From Streptomyces sp. NBC_00690 (GTDB taxonomy: Bacteria; Actinomycetota; Actinomycetes; Streptomycetales; Streptomycetaceae), in NCBI RefSeq assembly GCF_036226685.1, contig NZ_CP109009.1, positions 8,459,501 through 8,523,500 of the forward strand: DNA of 64,000 nucleotides, in the 5' to 3' direction. A program made the position numbers and the translations under genes. Shown here piece by piece: positions 9,497 through 17,934 of this stretch (positions are counted from its first letter, which is position 1; each line of letters opens with the position of its first letter). Under the pieces are notes generated by a model. It did not search any database, was not told where the DNA came from, and saw nothing but the letters and a program-made list of their open reading frames with translations.

Positions 9497-9637
9497 GTCA
9501 GCGCCCGACTCCACGGGCTTGTTCCCCGCACGGGCGGGCGTCGCCCGATCGACGCACGGACGGCCGGAAGTCGTTGCTGGCACCCGGGGTCGGCGGGGGC
9601 GAGTGTGCGCGGGCCGGTCCGTCCATGGCGTTCCGCA

Positions 9638-10507
9638 TCAGACGCTCCGCCGGGTGCTGCTCCGCGGCACGTAGTACGGACGGTTGTGGGCCGCAACCGG
9701 AGGCGACTGATAGGTCCACACCCCGCGGGCCGGGGCAGCACCGATCAGCGTGACGATGTCGGTACCGACGGGCGAATTGGGGGCATGGACGGTCAATCGC
9801 ACCCGTTCGGCGTCGGCTTCGGTCAAGGACGTGTACTGGTAGGGCTGATAGACGTTCATCGGACCGGCCAATGGTCGACCAGCATCATCGGTGCCGTAGC
9901 CGGTGATGGGCGTGTTGTTCACCGCAGTCCTGGGAACGCCGGTGAGATCGGCCCACAACGACAGCAGCGCCGGCAGTTCACCCGTGGACCCCTCCTCCGC
10001 GGCGGAAGGCGCGGCCTGCCGACAGACGATGTGCCAGAGGTCCGCCACCGGGCCGTTCGGCGACGGCAGTGTCACCTCGAAACCGCCCGGATACTTCGGC
10101 TCTCCGTAGAGCGTGGTGCCCGCCGCGATGGCCAAGGGGTTGTCGCACAGCACATGGAGCCGGGCGATCCCCAACAGCTTGGTCTGGTCGTACCCCCGCG
10201 CGAACTGGTCGTACGACAACCGGGCGAGACGATCGGCGCTCGCCGTCGGGTAGGCGATCACGCTGTACTCGATCTCCTGGGTGATGCCGCCGCCGTTCGG
10301 GTACTGGGCGAAGTACAGCTGGTAGTTGAGCGTTGCACAGGTGCCGCCGTCGAACTCGGCCACGCTCAGATCCGGATGGCGTTCGGCCAGTACCGAGCGC
10401 ACCGGAGCAGGGTCGACCAGGAAGTCCACTCCGATGTTGTGCAGTGCACCGTAGTGGAAGGGCAGCAGATAGGGCGCTGCGACGGGTGGCAGATCCAGCT
10501 CGCTCAT
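9638..10507 (-). CDS. Acetoacetate decarboxylase-like protein
   Basis: The protein has about 289 residues and resembles the acetoacetate decarboxylase superfamily. Typical blocks are LNYQLYFAQYP, ITQEIEYSVIAYP, LLGIARLHVLCDNP and LYGEPKYPGGFEV; the Lys in GEPKYPGG is a candidate Schiff-base residue. Many actinobacterial members are not true decarboxylases and may act as cyclases, aldolases or lactonases. The ATG at 10507 overlaps the stop of the GMC oxidoreductase gene by 4 bases (ATGA), so the two are translationally coupled. It may act on the product of that oxidoreductase. Confidence 0.8.
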   Translation of the reverse strand: MSELDLPPVAAPYLLPFHYGALHNIGVDFLVDPAPVRSVLAERHPDLSVAEFDGGTCATLNYQLYFAQYPNGGGITQEIEYSVIAYPTASADRLARLSYDQFARGYDQTKLLGIARLHVLCDNPLAIAAGTTLYGEPKYPGGFEVTLPSPNGPVADLWHIVCRQAAPSAAEEGSTGELPALLSLWADLTGVPRTAVNNTPITGYGTDDAGRPLAGPMNVYQPYQYTSLTEADAERVRLTVHAPNSPVGTDIVTLIGAAPARGVWTYQSPPVAAHNRPYYVPRSSTRRSV

Positions 10508-12366
10508 GCGTTGTCGTTCTCCTTGCCGATACGGGGGTTTCGGTACGGACCACGAGCCGAGAGGCGAATCGGCCCGTTGAGTGCGGTGAGGTCGCGGTGG
10601 ATCCGTTCGGCACTGCGCAGGGTGATCGCAGCCATCGTGAGGGTGGGGTTGGATGTGCCCAGCGAAGGCATGCTGCCGCAGCCCACGGCGAAGAGGTTGG
10701 GGTGGTCCCAACAGCGCTGCCACGAGTCGACGACGGACGTGGCGGGCGAGTTCCCCATGATGTGGGTGCCCGCCCCGTGCCCTGCGCCACGGTAGGCGTA
10801 GGGCCGGCCCTCGAACTCGAACCATCCCGGCTGGAAGGGACCGGGCTCGTACCGGCTGTGGTCCTCCGCGCCCAGCAGGGCGAAGATCTGGTCGGACACG
10901 GACTTGGCGGCGACGATCCCCGCCTTCACATGGTCGGACAGGTCGTACGTCAATAGCGGGCGGGGACTACCCAACAGGTCGAACTGCCCCGGTGCGAGGG
11001 TCACCCGGTTCATGGGGTCGGCGCACTGCTCCATCTCGAACTGCAACGCGAACTGTCGACCGATCCGATTCCCCACGGCGTGCCGCAGCGCGGTGCCGAG
11101 CAACCCGCGCCGGCCGCCACCACCGGGCAAGGTCGGTCCTGCGTCCCGCAGCAGTGCCCTGACCTCGACGTCCGGCGCCCCGACGGCCCAGTTCCAACCC
11201 CAGTTGCCGATCTCGATGCGGAAGGGCGCACGCGCACCCCGGACCGGACCGAACCGGAACCCCTCCAGCCCGGAGGTCGACCCAGGCCCCCGGTACGGGC
11301 CGATCGGCTCCGGCAGCAGCCCCCAGGTCAGCAGGACCGGATGGTCCATCAAATTGCGGCCCACCTGATCACTGGAGTTGGCGAGGCCGGAGGCGAGGAG
11401 GAGCCGGGCGTTCTCGATGGCATGGGCAGCCAGTACGACGATGTCCGCATCAGCCGTGCACCGGATCACGCCGGCCGGTGAAGCCGGGTCGTCGTACCGC
11501 TGGTACTCGACACCGCGGATTCGCCCCACGGCATCCGGCATGATTCGCCCCACCACCGCCCGGGTCACCAGGGCGACCGAGGGGCTCCACCGGGCCTGGG
11601 TGCGCCCCGGTGTGTACTTCGCTCCGGTGGGGCAGACCGGAATGCAACTCGCGCTGCCCTCGCACACCGGGCCGTGCGCTTCGGTGCTCGTGGTGTTGCG
11701 CGCCTGTGGGGTACCCACCACGCGGAGTTCCGTCGAACGGGTGGCGAACGGGTCCTGGACACCGTGTCCGTCCAATGCGCCGGCCACCACCCGGTCGAGG
11801 TGGCTGGCGGGAACGGGGGAGTGGGGAAAGGCATAGCCGTCGGGCAGGGGCAGACTGACCAGATCCCGCTGCTCCGCCACATCGGCGGCCACGCCGAACT
11901 CCAGCTCAGCGGCGCGGTAGTGGGGCTCCAACACCGCATAGTCGATAGGCCAGTTGCGTCCGTAGCCGAAGGTTTCGGTGTCGAAGTCCTCCGGGTGCAT
12001 CCGAGGGGTGAGGCCGGTCCACGCTGTACCGGTACCGCCATTGACCCTCAGATATCCACTCGCATAGGGAAGCCGGCCGTTCTGGAGAAGGTATCCGTCG
12101 GCGTGGTATCCGCCGCCGGGATCACCGCGGAGGTCCAACACATCGGGCGAGGCCGCCAGGGGGTTGGCAGCGATGGCCGCGCTCGGCACCTTGACCAGTG
12201 CCGAACGGAATCGCTCCACGTCCACGGCGGGCGCACCGGCCCCATCGCCCCGCCCGGCTTCGAGCACCAGGACGCGCCAGCCCCGATCCCCCAGGCTCCG
12301 GGCGATGAGGGAGCCCGCAACACCGGCCCCCACCACGATCACATCGAAGTGCTCTGATGCGGTCAA
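10504..12366 (-). CDS. GMC-family FAD-dependent oxidoreductase (sugar/alcohol dehydrogenase large subunit type)
   Basis: The protein has 620 residues. It begins with the dinucleotide-binding motif VIVVGAGVAGSLIA and ends with the GMC C-terminal domain (GTHIMGNS, then GTSNPTLTMAAI). The family oxidises alcohols or sugars using FAD. The gene starts with TTG at 12366, in a TTGA overlap with the small gene upstream; no better start is visible. It sits between a sorbitol/fructose-dehydrogenase-type small subunit and an acetoacetate-decarboxylase-like gene, so I infer a heterodimeric flavoprotein dehydrogenase plus a processing enzyme. The substrate is unknown. There is no signal peptide, so it is cytoplasmic unless exported with its partner. 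Confidence 0.87.
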   Translation of the reverse strand: MTASEHFDVIVVGAGVAGSLIARSLGDRGWRVLVLEAGRGDGAGAPAVDVERFRSALVKVPSAAIAANPLAASPDVLDLRGDPGGGYHADGYLLQNGRLPYASGYLRVNGGTGTAWTGLTPRMHPEDFDTETFGYGRNWPIDYAVLEPHYRAAELEFGVAADVAEQRDLVSLPLPDGYAFPHSPVPASHLDRVVAGALDGHGVQDPFATRSTELRVVGTPQARNTTSTEAHGPVCEGSASCIPVCPTGAKYTPGRTQARWSPSVALVTRAVVGRIMPDAVGRIRGVEYQRYDDPASPAGVIRCTADADIVVLAAHAIENARLLLASGLANSSDQVGRNLMDHPVLLTWGLLPEPIGPYRGPGSTSGLEGFRFGPVRGARAPFRIEIGNWGWNWAVGAPDVEVRALLRDAGPTLPGGGGRRGLLGTALRHAVGNRIGRQFALQFEMEQCADPMNRVTLAPGQFDLLGSPRPLLTYDLSDHVKAGIVAAKSVSDQIFALLGAEDHSRYEPGPFQPGWFEFEGRPYAYRGAGHGAGTHIMGNSPATSVVDSWQRCWDHPNLFAVGCGSMPSLGTSNPTLTMAAITLRSAERIHRDLTALNGPIRLSARGPYRNPRIGKENDNA

Positions 12367-12848
12367 CGCTCCTCACCTCCGCTGGTTTCGGCCGGTGGCT
12401 CGGCCCACGACCCGTATCCGGGAGTGCCGGCACCTGGTGCGTGGCCGCCGAAACTGCGCCACACCAATCCCTGTGCGTAGGCCCGACCGGAGATCACTGT
12501 GGGGGCCGTCGGGTGCTCTTGCCCGTCTGGGCACGGCCACACTCCCAGGTACCAGAGATGGCAGATCGAGCGGGCGAGTTCCCGTACGGGGCCTTCGTCG
12601 AGCTCGGCGCATCCATCGGCCGAGGCGCCGATCAACTCGGTGCAGAGCCCAGGGTCCACCTGTTGGCAGACCCATGCGTGGTAGACCCCCGCCATGGCGG
12701 TGCCCATGAGTTCGGCTGCGTTGAATCCGGTGAGGGTGACGGAGAGTTCGATGAACTGCTCGACGTCGATGAGTTGCTCGGCTTCGGTGGACTGCTCGAC
12801 TTCGGTGGTCCCGGTGGGAGATGGGCCCTCGGTGTCGGGAAGGGTCAC
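12363..12848 (-). CDS. Membrane-bound sugar dehydrogenase small-subunit-like protein (PF12318 type)
   Basis: The protein has about 161 residues. Blocks such as FIELSVTLTGFNAAELMGTA and ARSICHLWYLGVWP resemble the small subunits of FAD sorbitol, fructose or gluconate dehydrogenases. In those enzymes the small subunit carries or recruits the secretion signal and stabilises the flavoprotein. Here there is no Tat signal, so the pair may act inside the cell. The start is GTG at 12848 with a weak ribosome site. The stop overlaps the GMC gene start (TTGA), which supports a two-subunit enzyme. The first 35 residues are acidic and of low complexity. Confidence 0.75.
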   Translation of the reverse strand: MTLPDTEGPSPTGTTEVEQSTEAEQLIDVEQFIELSVTLTGFNAAELMGTAMAGVYHAWVCQQVDPGLCTELIGASADGCAELDEGPVRELARSICHLWYLGVWPCPDGQEHPTAPTVISGRAYAQGLVWRSFGGHAPGAGTPGYGSWAEPPAETSGGEER

Positions 12849-13337
12849 CCGGCACCCCGCTCATGGCGTTGGCGCAGGACTCTCAACGACATCGTCTGGA
12901 AACCCCTCTCCCTGCCAGTGCATCCCACCCCTGATGCATCAGCCGACATCCCTACCTCAGGAGTCGGGGATTCATGCGGGGGAATCTGGCTGATGGTGAG
13001 CGATCGAACACCCTTGGTGTTCGAAGTGGGTTCTTCGATCGGTGATGCTCGGATGGCACGCGCGATGTTCGAGCGCAATCACCTGGTACGGCCTGCTATC
13101 TGCCCCACAGCGAGAAGGAGAGGCCGGAGCCGGACCCGGAAGCAGTGCGAGGTGCGTACGAGCGCCGGGGCGCACGACGGGGGTGGTGTATCCAGGCCGC
13201 GCAAGCCCCACCTGGAAGTCAGTGTGGATGGAAGGGGGGCAGTGTGGAACGGGTCAGGACGACAGCACGGGCGAGCGCGACGCGTTGCACAGGATGATCG
13301 ATCGGCCTCCGAGTGCGGCACGCACCCGTGCCGTCGC
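12849..13337. other. 489-base intergenic region with a palindrome
   Basis: I find no convincing gene here. It should carry the promoter of the minus-strand dehydrogenase operon starting at 12848 and the end of the DUF5709 gene. The most notable sequence is a perfect 9-bp inverted repeat with a 3-base spacer (TCGAACACC, CTT, GGTGTTCGA) at 13004-13024. A shorter palindrome TGATGCATCA lies near 12932. Confidence 0.5.
13004..13024. promoter_or_regulatory. Palindrome, candidate operator or short hairpin
   Basis: TCGAACACC and GGTGTTCGA are exactly complementary around a CTT centre. It is about 155 bases upstream of the dehydrogenase small-subunit start and 314 bases beyond the DUF5709 stop. It could be a repressor operator for the oxidoreductase operon or a short hairpin; the sequence alone does not decide. 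Confidence 0.35.
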
Positions 13338-13829
13338 TCAGAGCGATTCGTCGTCCGGGACGACGTGCACCGCCGCCTCCTCGGCCGAAGCGGCAGCCCC
13401 GTCGATGCCCACGTCCCACGCCAAGAGATCCTTCTCGGTGTCCTCGTGTGCGCCCTCGTCCGGAGCCACGAGACGGCCGGCGCGGCGGTCTCCCACCTCG
13501 TCGTCGAGCGCCTCGCCATCAGTGTCGGACGCATCGCCGATCCCGTCGCCCCGCCAGGCATCGGCTCCGGCGTCGGGTACTTCCTCCGCCAGCCTCTCGT
13601 CCAGTGTCTCGCCCTCGTGCTGCTCACGCGCGGTGGTTCCGCTGCGCCCGACGCCGAGCGGGCGTTCGGGAGGGGACCAGCCCTCGTCGTAAGGGTCCAC
13701 ACCACGGTCGAGCAGGGTGTCCTCCGGGTCGAGCAGACCCTCGTCCTCGGGCACCTCGTTGTCATCCGGTGACGCCGGCTGATAGACCTCGTCGCCCGCG
13801 GCGTCGTCGGGCACGTCCTTGCCGACCAT
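13338..13829 (-). CDS. DUF5709-domain protein
   Basis: The protein has about 163 residues and is very acidic, rich in Asp, Glu and Gly, with blocks DVYQPASPDD-like near the N-terminus, DLLDPEDTLLDRGVDPYDEG-like repeats and PPERPLGVGRSGTT. This pattern is that of DUF5709 proteins common in Streptomyces, which have no assigned function. The frame extends to 14243, but the ATG at 13829 has an excellent GAAGGAAGG site at 8-base spacing and the extra upstream residues are antisense-like. It is likely soluble and disordered. Confidence 0.82.
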   Translation of the reverse strand: MVGKDVPDDAAGDEVYQPASPDDNEVPEDEGLLDPEDTLLDRGVDPYDEGWSPPERPLGVGRSGTTAREQHEGETLDERLAEEVPDAGADAWRGDGIGDASDTDGEALDDEVGDRRAGRLVAPDEGAHEDTEKDLLAWDVGIDGAAASAEEAAVHVVPDDESL

Positions 13830-13987
13830 GGTTACGCCTTCCTTCAGGAGTGCCCCGGAGATATAGGGCCGGGGCGGACGGGGCTCTGTTCCCATCGTCC
13901 ACTGGATGGAGGCGGAGCGCACCCGACGCCCCTCCCACCAGGCCCCCTCACCGGCATCGGGTCCCCCACGGCCAGGAGCGCCTGGGC

Positions 13988-14854
13988 CTACCGTTCGGCC
14001 GCCAGCTGGGTGCCGATGTTTTCGTGGAGCGGCAGCGGAAGCGCGATGCGCCACCGCTGGGCCGCTTCGGTGGCCAGGTCCCGGGTCCACTGCCAACTCT
14101 TCCGGGCGGCGACGCGTACGCCCGCGTCCACCGCGCGGCACGTGGTGGCCGTGTACCGCTCCTGGTCCCCGGCGGGTAGGTCCTCTTCCAGCGCCCGGCT
14201 GGGGGTCAGCCAATGGGTCGTCGAGCCCCTCAGCAGCCGACACAACTGGAGTTGTTGCGGAGCGATGACGGTGTGGAGGAGGGCGTACGCCCGTGCGGTC
14301 TCGCCGCGTGCCAGTACATGGGCCAGCATCAGGGTCCAGTTGGCGAGCTCGTCGGTCAACTGCTGCGCCGTGGCGACCGGCTCGGGCGGTTCGTACTCGG
14401 CGAGGGCTCGGGCCGCTGCGGTGAGCCGCCCGGTGCGATCGAGCAGGACCGCGCGGTCAGGGTCGGGAAAGTGCACGACCCCACGCCAAGACGCCATCTC
14501 GGCCACCGCCGAGCCCGCCGCCTCCACATGGAACTCCCCCCGCATCAGATCGTCGAACACCACGGCGAGGATGCCGTACATGTTGGTGTAGGCCAGTTTG
14601 AGCGGGGCGAGTTGCTCCACGAACGCCCGTCCGTCGAAGGTGTCGGCATCGGCGTCATTGACGAAGAGGTACGCGTCGAGATCCGAATGGGCGTCCGCCT
14701 CACCCAGCGTCCACGATCCATAGAGCAACACTCCCTCCAGCCGTTGGTCGGCGTGGGCGATGTCGCGCAGCAGGCTGATACGGGTGTCCAAAGCATGGGC
14801 AGATGAACGACGGGGCACGGTGGCACTCTCTCTTCTGAGCTCGTACGAAGACAT
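13988..14854 (-). CDS. Nucleotidyltransferase-domain protein (lincosamide nucleotidyltransferase-like)
   Basis: The protein has 288 residues with a Pol-beta-type nucleotidyltransferase signature: LLYGSWTLGEADAHSDLDAY (about residues 43-62), where GS and the paired Asp residues bind NTP and metal. The rest is helical, as in the Lnu(B/F/G) lincosamide-inactivating enzymes, with a conserved-looking block FDDLMRGEFHV. It could inactivate an antibiotic or modify another hydroxyl substrate; the match is only at family level. ATG at 14854 has a weak ribosome site; GTG at 14818 with an AGAGAG-type site is an alternative start. Confidence 0.72.
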   Translation of the reverse strand: MSSYELRRESATVPRRSSAHALDTRISLLRDIAHADQRLEGVLLYGSWTLGEADAHSDLDAYLFVNDADADTFDGRAFVEQLAPLKLAYTNMYGILAVVFDDLMRGEFHVEAAGSAVAEMASWRGVVHFPDPDRAVLLDRTGRLTAAARALAEYEPPEPVATAQQLTDELANWTLMLAHVLARGETARAYALLHTVIAPQQLQLCRLLRGSTTHWLTPSRALEEDLPAGDQERYTATTCRAVDAGVRVAARKSWQWTRDLATEAAQRWRIALPLPLHENIGTQLAAER

Positions 14855-15004
14855 GGCAACGAGGCCCGGCGACCTGCCGGGCGATGATCTCGGACCGAAG
14901 TCAGCTGCTCAGGAAACGCCCACGATCGGCATCATAGGCGAGGCGTGGGGGAGGAGGCGGGGCAGGCCGGAGCGCGTTGGATGTGCTCCGGCCCGGGCGG
15001 CGCG

Positions 15005-15814
15005 TCAGGGCTTGCGGGCAACTCCGGCGTAGCAGGAAGCGTCCGCATCGGTGATGGTCAGCATGGGGTCGTCCGGATCGGGGAGCCAACGGTGGGTGGG
15101 GACCAGACCGGGGGACAGCAGGTCCCAGCCGGTGAAGAGGCGAAGGACTTCGTCCCTGGTGCGGGGGCGCACATGGGTCCCCACTGCTGCATACGCGCGA
15201 GTCACCTGGGCGATGGCCTCCGGAGCGAAGTCGGGTGTGGCATGGCTGATGGCCAGGGTGCTGCCTGACGGCAGCGCCTTCTTCACTTCGTCCACGACGG
15301 TGTGGGCCGCCTCCTCGTCAGGGAGGAAGTGCAGCAGGGCGATGAGGCTGACACCGATGGGTTCGGCGAAGTCCAGGGTCGTGCGCAGTGTCGGGTGGTC
15401 GAGGATGCGCTGCGGATCCCGGGCATCGGCCTCCACATAGGTGGTGGTGCCGTCGGGGTGGCTGCGGAGCAGGGCACGGGCGTGGGCCAAGACGATCGGG
15501 TCGTTGTCGATGTAGACCACCCGGGCGGACGGAACGACCTCCTGGGCGATCTCATGGAGATTGGGCGAGGTGGGTATGCCGGTGCCGATGTCGAGGAACT
15601 GTCGGATGCCCAGCTCCGCAGCCAGATAGCGGGTGGAGCGATGCATGAATCGACGGTTGAGGCGGGCCGCGATGGGGGCCGAGGGGAAGGCTGCGAGCGC
15701 CTTGGCCGCCGCCTCGCGGTCCGCGGGAAAGTTGGTGATGCCACCGAGGTAGAAGTCGTACATCCGGGCCGAATGGGCGCGATCCATCGCCAGATCCACC
15801 GCGTCATCACTCAT
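15005..15814 (-). CDS. SAM-dependent methyltransferase, PF04672/DUF574 type (second copy)
   Basis: The protein has about 269 residues. It starts with the family opening AMDRAHSARMYDFYLGG and has a SAM-binding block FLDIGTGIPTSPNLHE with VYIDNDPIVL after it. It is a paralogue of the gene at 6752-7543. The open frame extends to 16135, but the ATG at 15814 has GGGAG five bases upstream and begins exactly where family similarity begins. The natural substrate is unknown. The 3' end is monocistronic with a divergent sigma-factor operon upstream. Confidence 0.88.
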   Translation of the reverse strand: MSDDAVDLAMDRAHSARMYDFYLGGITNFPADREAAAKALAAFPSAPIAARLNRRFMHRSTRYLAAELGIRQFLDIGTGIPTSPNLHEIAQEVVPSARVVYIDNDPIVLAHARALLRSHPDGTTTYVEADARDPQRILDHPTLRTTLDFAEPIGVSLIALLHFLPDEEAAHTVVDEVKKALPSGSTLAISHATPDFAPEAIAQVTRAYAAVGTHVRPRTRDEVLRLFTGWDLLSPGLVPTHRWLPDPDDPMLTITDADASCYAGVARKP

Positions 15815-16150
15815 GTCGTCTCCCACGTGTCGGTTGTTGCCCATCCGTATTCGGTGTGTGGTGCACACACGCCCGGCCGGCCCGCTCGTACCAGTGCACC
15901 CGCCGTGACGCGCCCGGGCAAGAGGTGTGGCGCGCCGCTGTTGCCCTAAGAGGGCCTTGTCGAAAGGTATGTGACGGATCGTCATCACCGTACATGCCAT
16001 CATATATTCACCTTCCGAGAAAAAGTTCGAGGGTCGTCTTGCACGAACGGGCGGTGCTTCCGGTTGGCTGAAGGTGGGAGAACTTCCCAACCGACCACCC
16101 GCCCTCCTGTGAGGGCCGGTCCGGTGTCCTGACACCCTCGAAGGAACTCA
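15815..16150. other. 336-base divergent promoter region
   Basis: This gap lies between the minus-strand methyltransferase (start 15814) and the plus-strand sigma-factor operon (start 16151). It should hold both promoters. A stretch near 15990-16030 is unusually AT-rich for the window (includes CATCATATATTCACC and GAGAAAAAG). An inverted repeat GTGTGTG-GTG-CACACAC spans 15854-15870. No gene is evident. Confidence 0.5.
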
Positions 16151-16333
16151 GTGCAAGTGGACATCGTCCCTATCGCAACACCCTTGGGGAGCGACGGCGT
16201 TGCCGTCGGCGCCCCTACGGCGGCCCTCCCCGTGCAAGGAGTCGCCGTCGTAGCCGGTGCAGCGGACCCAACGGCCTCGGCTCCGTCGGATCTCGGCAAG
16301 CCGATGGCTCCTCCCGATGGAGCCGGCTCGTGA
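16151..16333 (+). CDS. Small protein, 60 residues, coupled to the sigma-factor gene
   Basis: A GTG start at 16151 follows AAGGAA by 4 bases, and the stop overlaps the start of the sigma-factor gene as GTGA. This layout argues that it is translated. The peptide is rich in Ala, Pro, Gly and Val and has repeats of the type VAVGAPTAALPVQGVAVVAG; it has no charged clusters, Cys residues or clear signal peptide. I do not recognise the family. It may be a sigma-factor-associated small protein or simply a coupling leader. Confidence 0.55.
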   Translation: MQVDIVPIATPLGSDGVAVGAPTAALPVQGVAVVAGAADPTASAPSDLGKPMAPPDGAGS

Positions 16334-16893
16334 GCGATCCGCGCCTTCCCGCCGCCAGTGCCGCCGTCGTGCAGTCGCGGTCAGTCACCTTCCAGGCGTT
16401 TCACACCTTCCACCGCAAGATGTGGATGCGCTACGCACACACCCAGGTCGGCGGTCGAGCGGTGGAAGCCGTCGTACAGGCCGCTTTCGCACGGCTGCAG
16501 CAGAACTGGGACCACGCCCTGCAACAGGAGTCCGTACCGCGGTACGCCTGGACCCTACTCAAGGACGAGGTCGACACTTGGCTCGCGGCACGTGACCGTC
16601 AACCCCAACTGGTGGGAACCGCGGCCTTCTACCAAGCTATCCAGCGGGCGCGCTTTCAGGAACTCTGCGATGAATTCGCGGTGCTCAGTGAGGAGATCGG
16701 CCTCTACACCGCCATTTCGGAGCTGCCGGAACGCCAGCAGGACGTGATCGTCCTGCGGTTCGTCCTCAACTGCACCGAGGAGGAGACCGCCGATTTCCTC
16801 GGCATCCGGACCGGCACCGTCCGATCCCATATCCGTCACGCACGCCGCAGGATCGCCACCGCCTTGCACATGCGACACGAGGACAGCGATTGA
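16330..16893 (+). CDS. ECF-like sigma-70 family RNA polymerase sigma factor
   Basis: The protein has 187 residues. A region-2-like segment (about residues 20-100, FQAFHTFHRKMWMRYAHTQV onward) is followed by a clear region 4 with ISELPERQQDVIVLRFVLN and the helix-turn-helix TEEETADFLGIRTGTVRSHI. It directs RNA polymerase to a specific promoter set. GTG at 16330 overlaps the stop of the 60-residue gene, and its own stop overlaps the TTG of the next gene, so all three are translationally coupled. No typical zinc anti-sigma (ZAS) motif is seen in its neighbours, so its control is unclear. Confidence 0.87.
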   Translation: MSDPRLPAASAAVVQSRSVTFQAFHTFHRKMWMRYAHTQVGGRAVEAVVQAAFARLQQNWDHALQQESVPRYAWTLLKDEVDTWLAARDRQPQLVGTAAFYQAIQRARFQELCDEFAVLSEEIGLYTAISELPERQQDVIVLRFVLNCTEEETADFLGIRTGTVRSHIRHARRRIATALHMRHEDSD

Positions 16894-17702
16894 TCGAGCC
16901 CGCCGACCCCATCCGCGTCGATGACGCCCTGCGTGATGCGCAGGTCCTCACCCACGAGTACGACGACTACGACACCGAAGCCGCGCTCGGTCGCCTCGGC
17001 ACCCCTGCCCCACGATCTTCGCCCATTCCCCAGGAGGCACGCCAACCACTCAGCCGCACCGAACAGGCAGCCCACGACCTCGATCTGGCTGCCGCGCTGA
17101 TCGTCGATGCGCCACAGGCCGCCACCAGCTTGAAGCGCTTCCTCGACCATGAGCGCATCGACCCGGCCGGGGCACTCGTCTTCGCGACGCTCCTCTACCT
17201 CGCGGGATACCTGGAGGGCGCCCAGTTCTGGTGGCAGTTCGCGGCGGGTTCCGGTGATGCCACAGCCGCCTTCTGTCTATTCCTCCTGCATGAGCAACAG
17301 GCCGAGTTCCGTGATGCCCGGTACTGGCGCGACCAGGGCAAGGACCTGGTGCGAGGGCCCGGGGCGTCCCGTGAGTCCCGACGGTCGTCGCGCTTGTGGC
17401 GCTGGGTCCGGGGTCGTCGACGGCCCAGGCGTTCCGTGCCGCCGGGGCTATTGCCCGAGAGCATCCGCTCCGACCTCATCGTCCGTTGTCACCAGGGCGA
17501 TCGACCCCTGTTGCCCCCGAGGGTGAGAGCACTCATCCACAGTCTCCCCGTCGAGTGCGACGACGAGGTCTTCGGGGAGATCCCCCGGCCGGACGACCGG
17601 CTCGCCTCACTGGAACAGCACCAGCCCGCATCCCGAACCGAAACGACCGAGCCCGCCCAAGGAGGGGCTCTCATCATGGAATTCAGCCCGCGAGGGTTCT
17701 GA
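16890..17702 (+). CDS. Hypothetical protein coupled to the sigma factor (TPR/Sel1-like core)
   Basis: The protein has about 270 residues and starts with TTG at 16890 in a TTGA overlap with the sigma-factor stop. The N-terminus is acidic (LTHEYDDYDTEAALGRL). The centre (residues about 70-150) looks helical and repeat-like (ALVFATLLYLAGYLEGAQFW, AAGSGDATAAFCLFLLHEQQ), recalling Sel1/TPR modules. A very basic stretch follows (RRSSRLWRWVRGRRRPRRS), then an acidic C-terminus. There is no obvious membrane segment. The coupling suggests it controls or is the output partner of the sigma factor, but this is inference; I do not recognise the family. Confidence 0.72.
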   Translation: MIEPADPIRVDDALRDAQVLTHEYDDYDTEAALGRLGTPAPRSSPIPQEARQPLSRTEQAAHDLDLAAALIVDAPQAATSLKRFLDHERIDPAGALVFATLLYLAGYLEGAQFWWQFAAGSGDATAAFCLFLLHEQQAEFRDARYWRDQGKDLVRGPGASRESRRSSRLWRWVRGRRRPRRSVPPGLLPESIRSDLIVRCHQGDRPLLPPRVRALIHSLPVECDDEVFGEIPRPDDRLASLEQHQPASRTETTEPAQGGALIMEFSPRGF

Positions 17703-17860
17703 GGCGCTCGGCAGGGCGCAGCCAAGGTCGGAGACCGGGCCGTACGGATGGAAGGAGGTCGGCCCGTCCGTCAAGAAGGGCAGGGAATGAGTGATCGCCA
17801 CTCACGGCCCCATGCTCCGACCTGACCGGCTGACCGCCGGCGCGACGCCCTGCCGAGCCC

Positions 17861-17904
17861 GCCCTGCCACCGGGAGGAACAGCGCTCTCCTCCGGTGGCA
17901 GGGC
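17861..17904 (+). terminator. Strong hairpin terminator after the sigma-factor operon
   Basis: Bases 17861-17873 are a perfect complement of 17892-17904 (13 bp), and AGGA/TCCT extends the stem past a bulged G. It lies between the operon end (17702) and the next plus-strand gene (17935). Confidence 0.7.
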
Positions 17905-17934
17905 GATGTCAGTACCGACTGACACGATGGTCGG

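Noticed and set aside
12972..13211. 79-codon minus-strand frame in the intergenic gap
   Set aside because: No ribosome site, unusual composition and no similarity that I recognise; kept as non-coding.
12357..13772. 471-codon plus-strand frame across the 12849-13337 gap
   Set aside because: It is antisense to the dehydrogenase small-subunit and DUF5709 genes at both ends and shows no recognisable domain in the gap.
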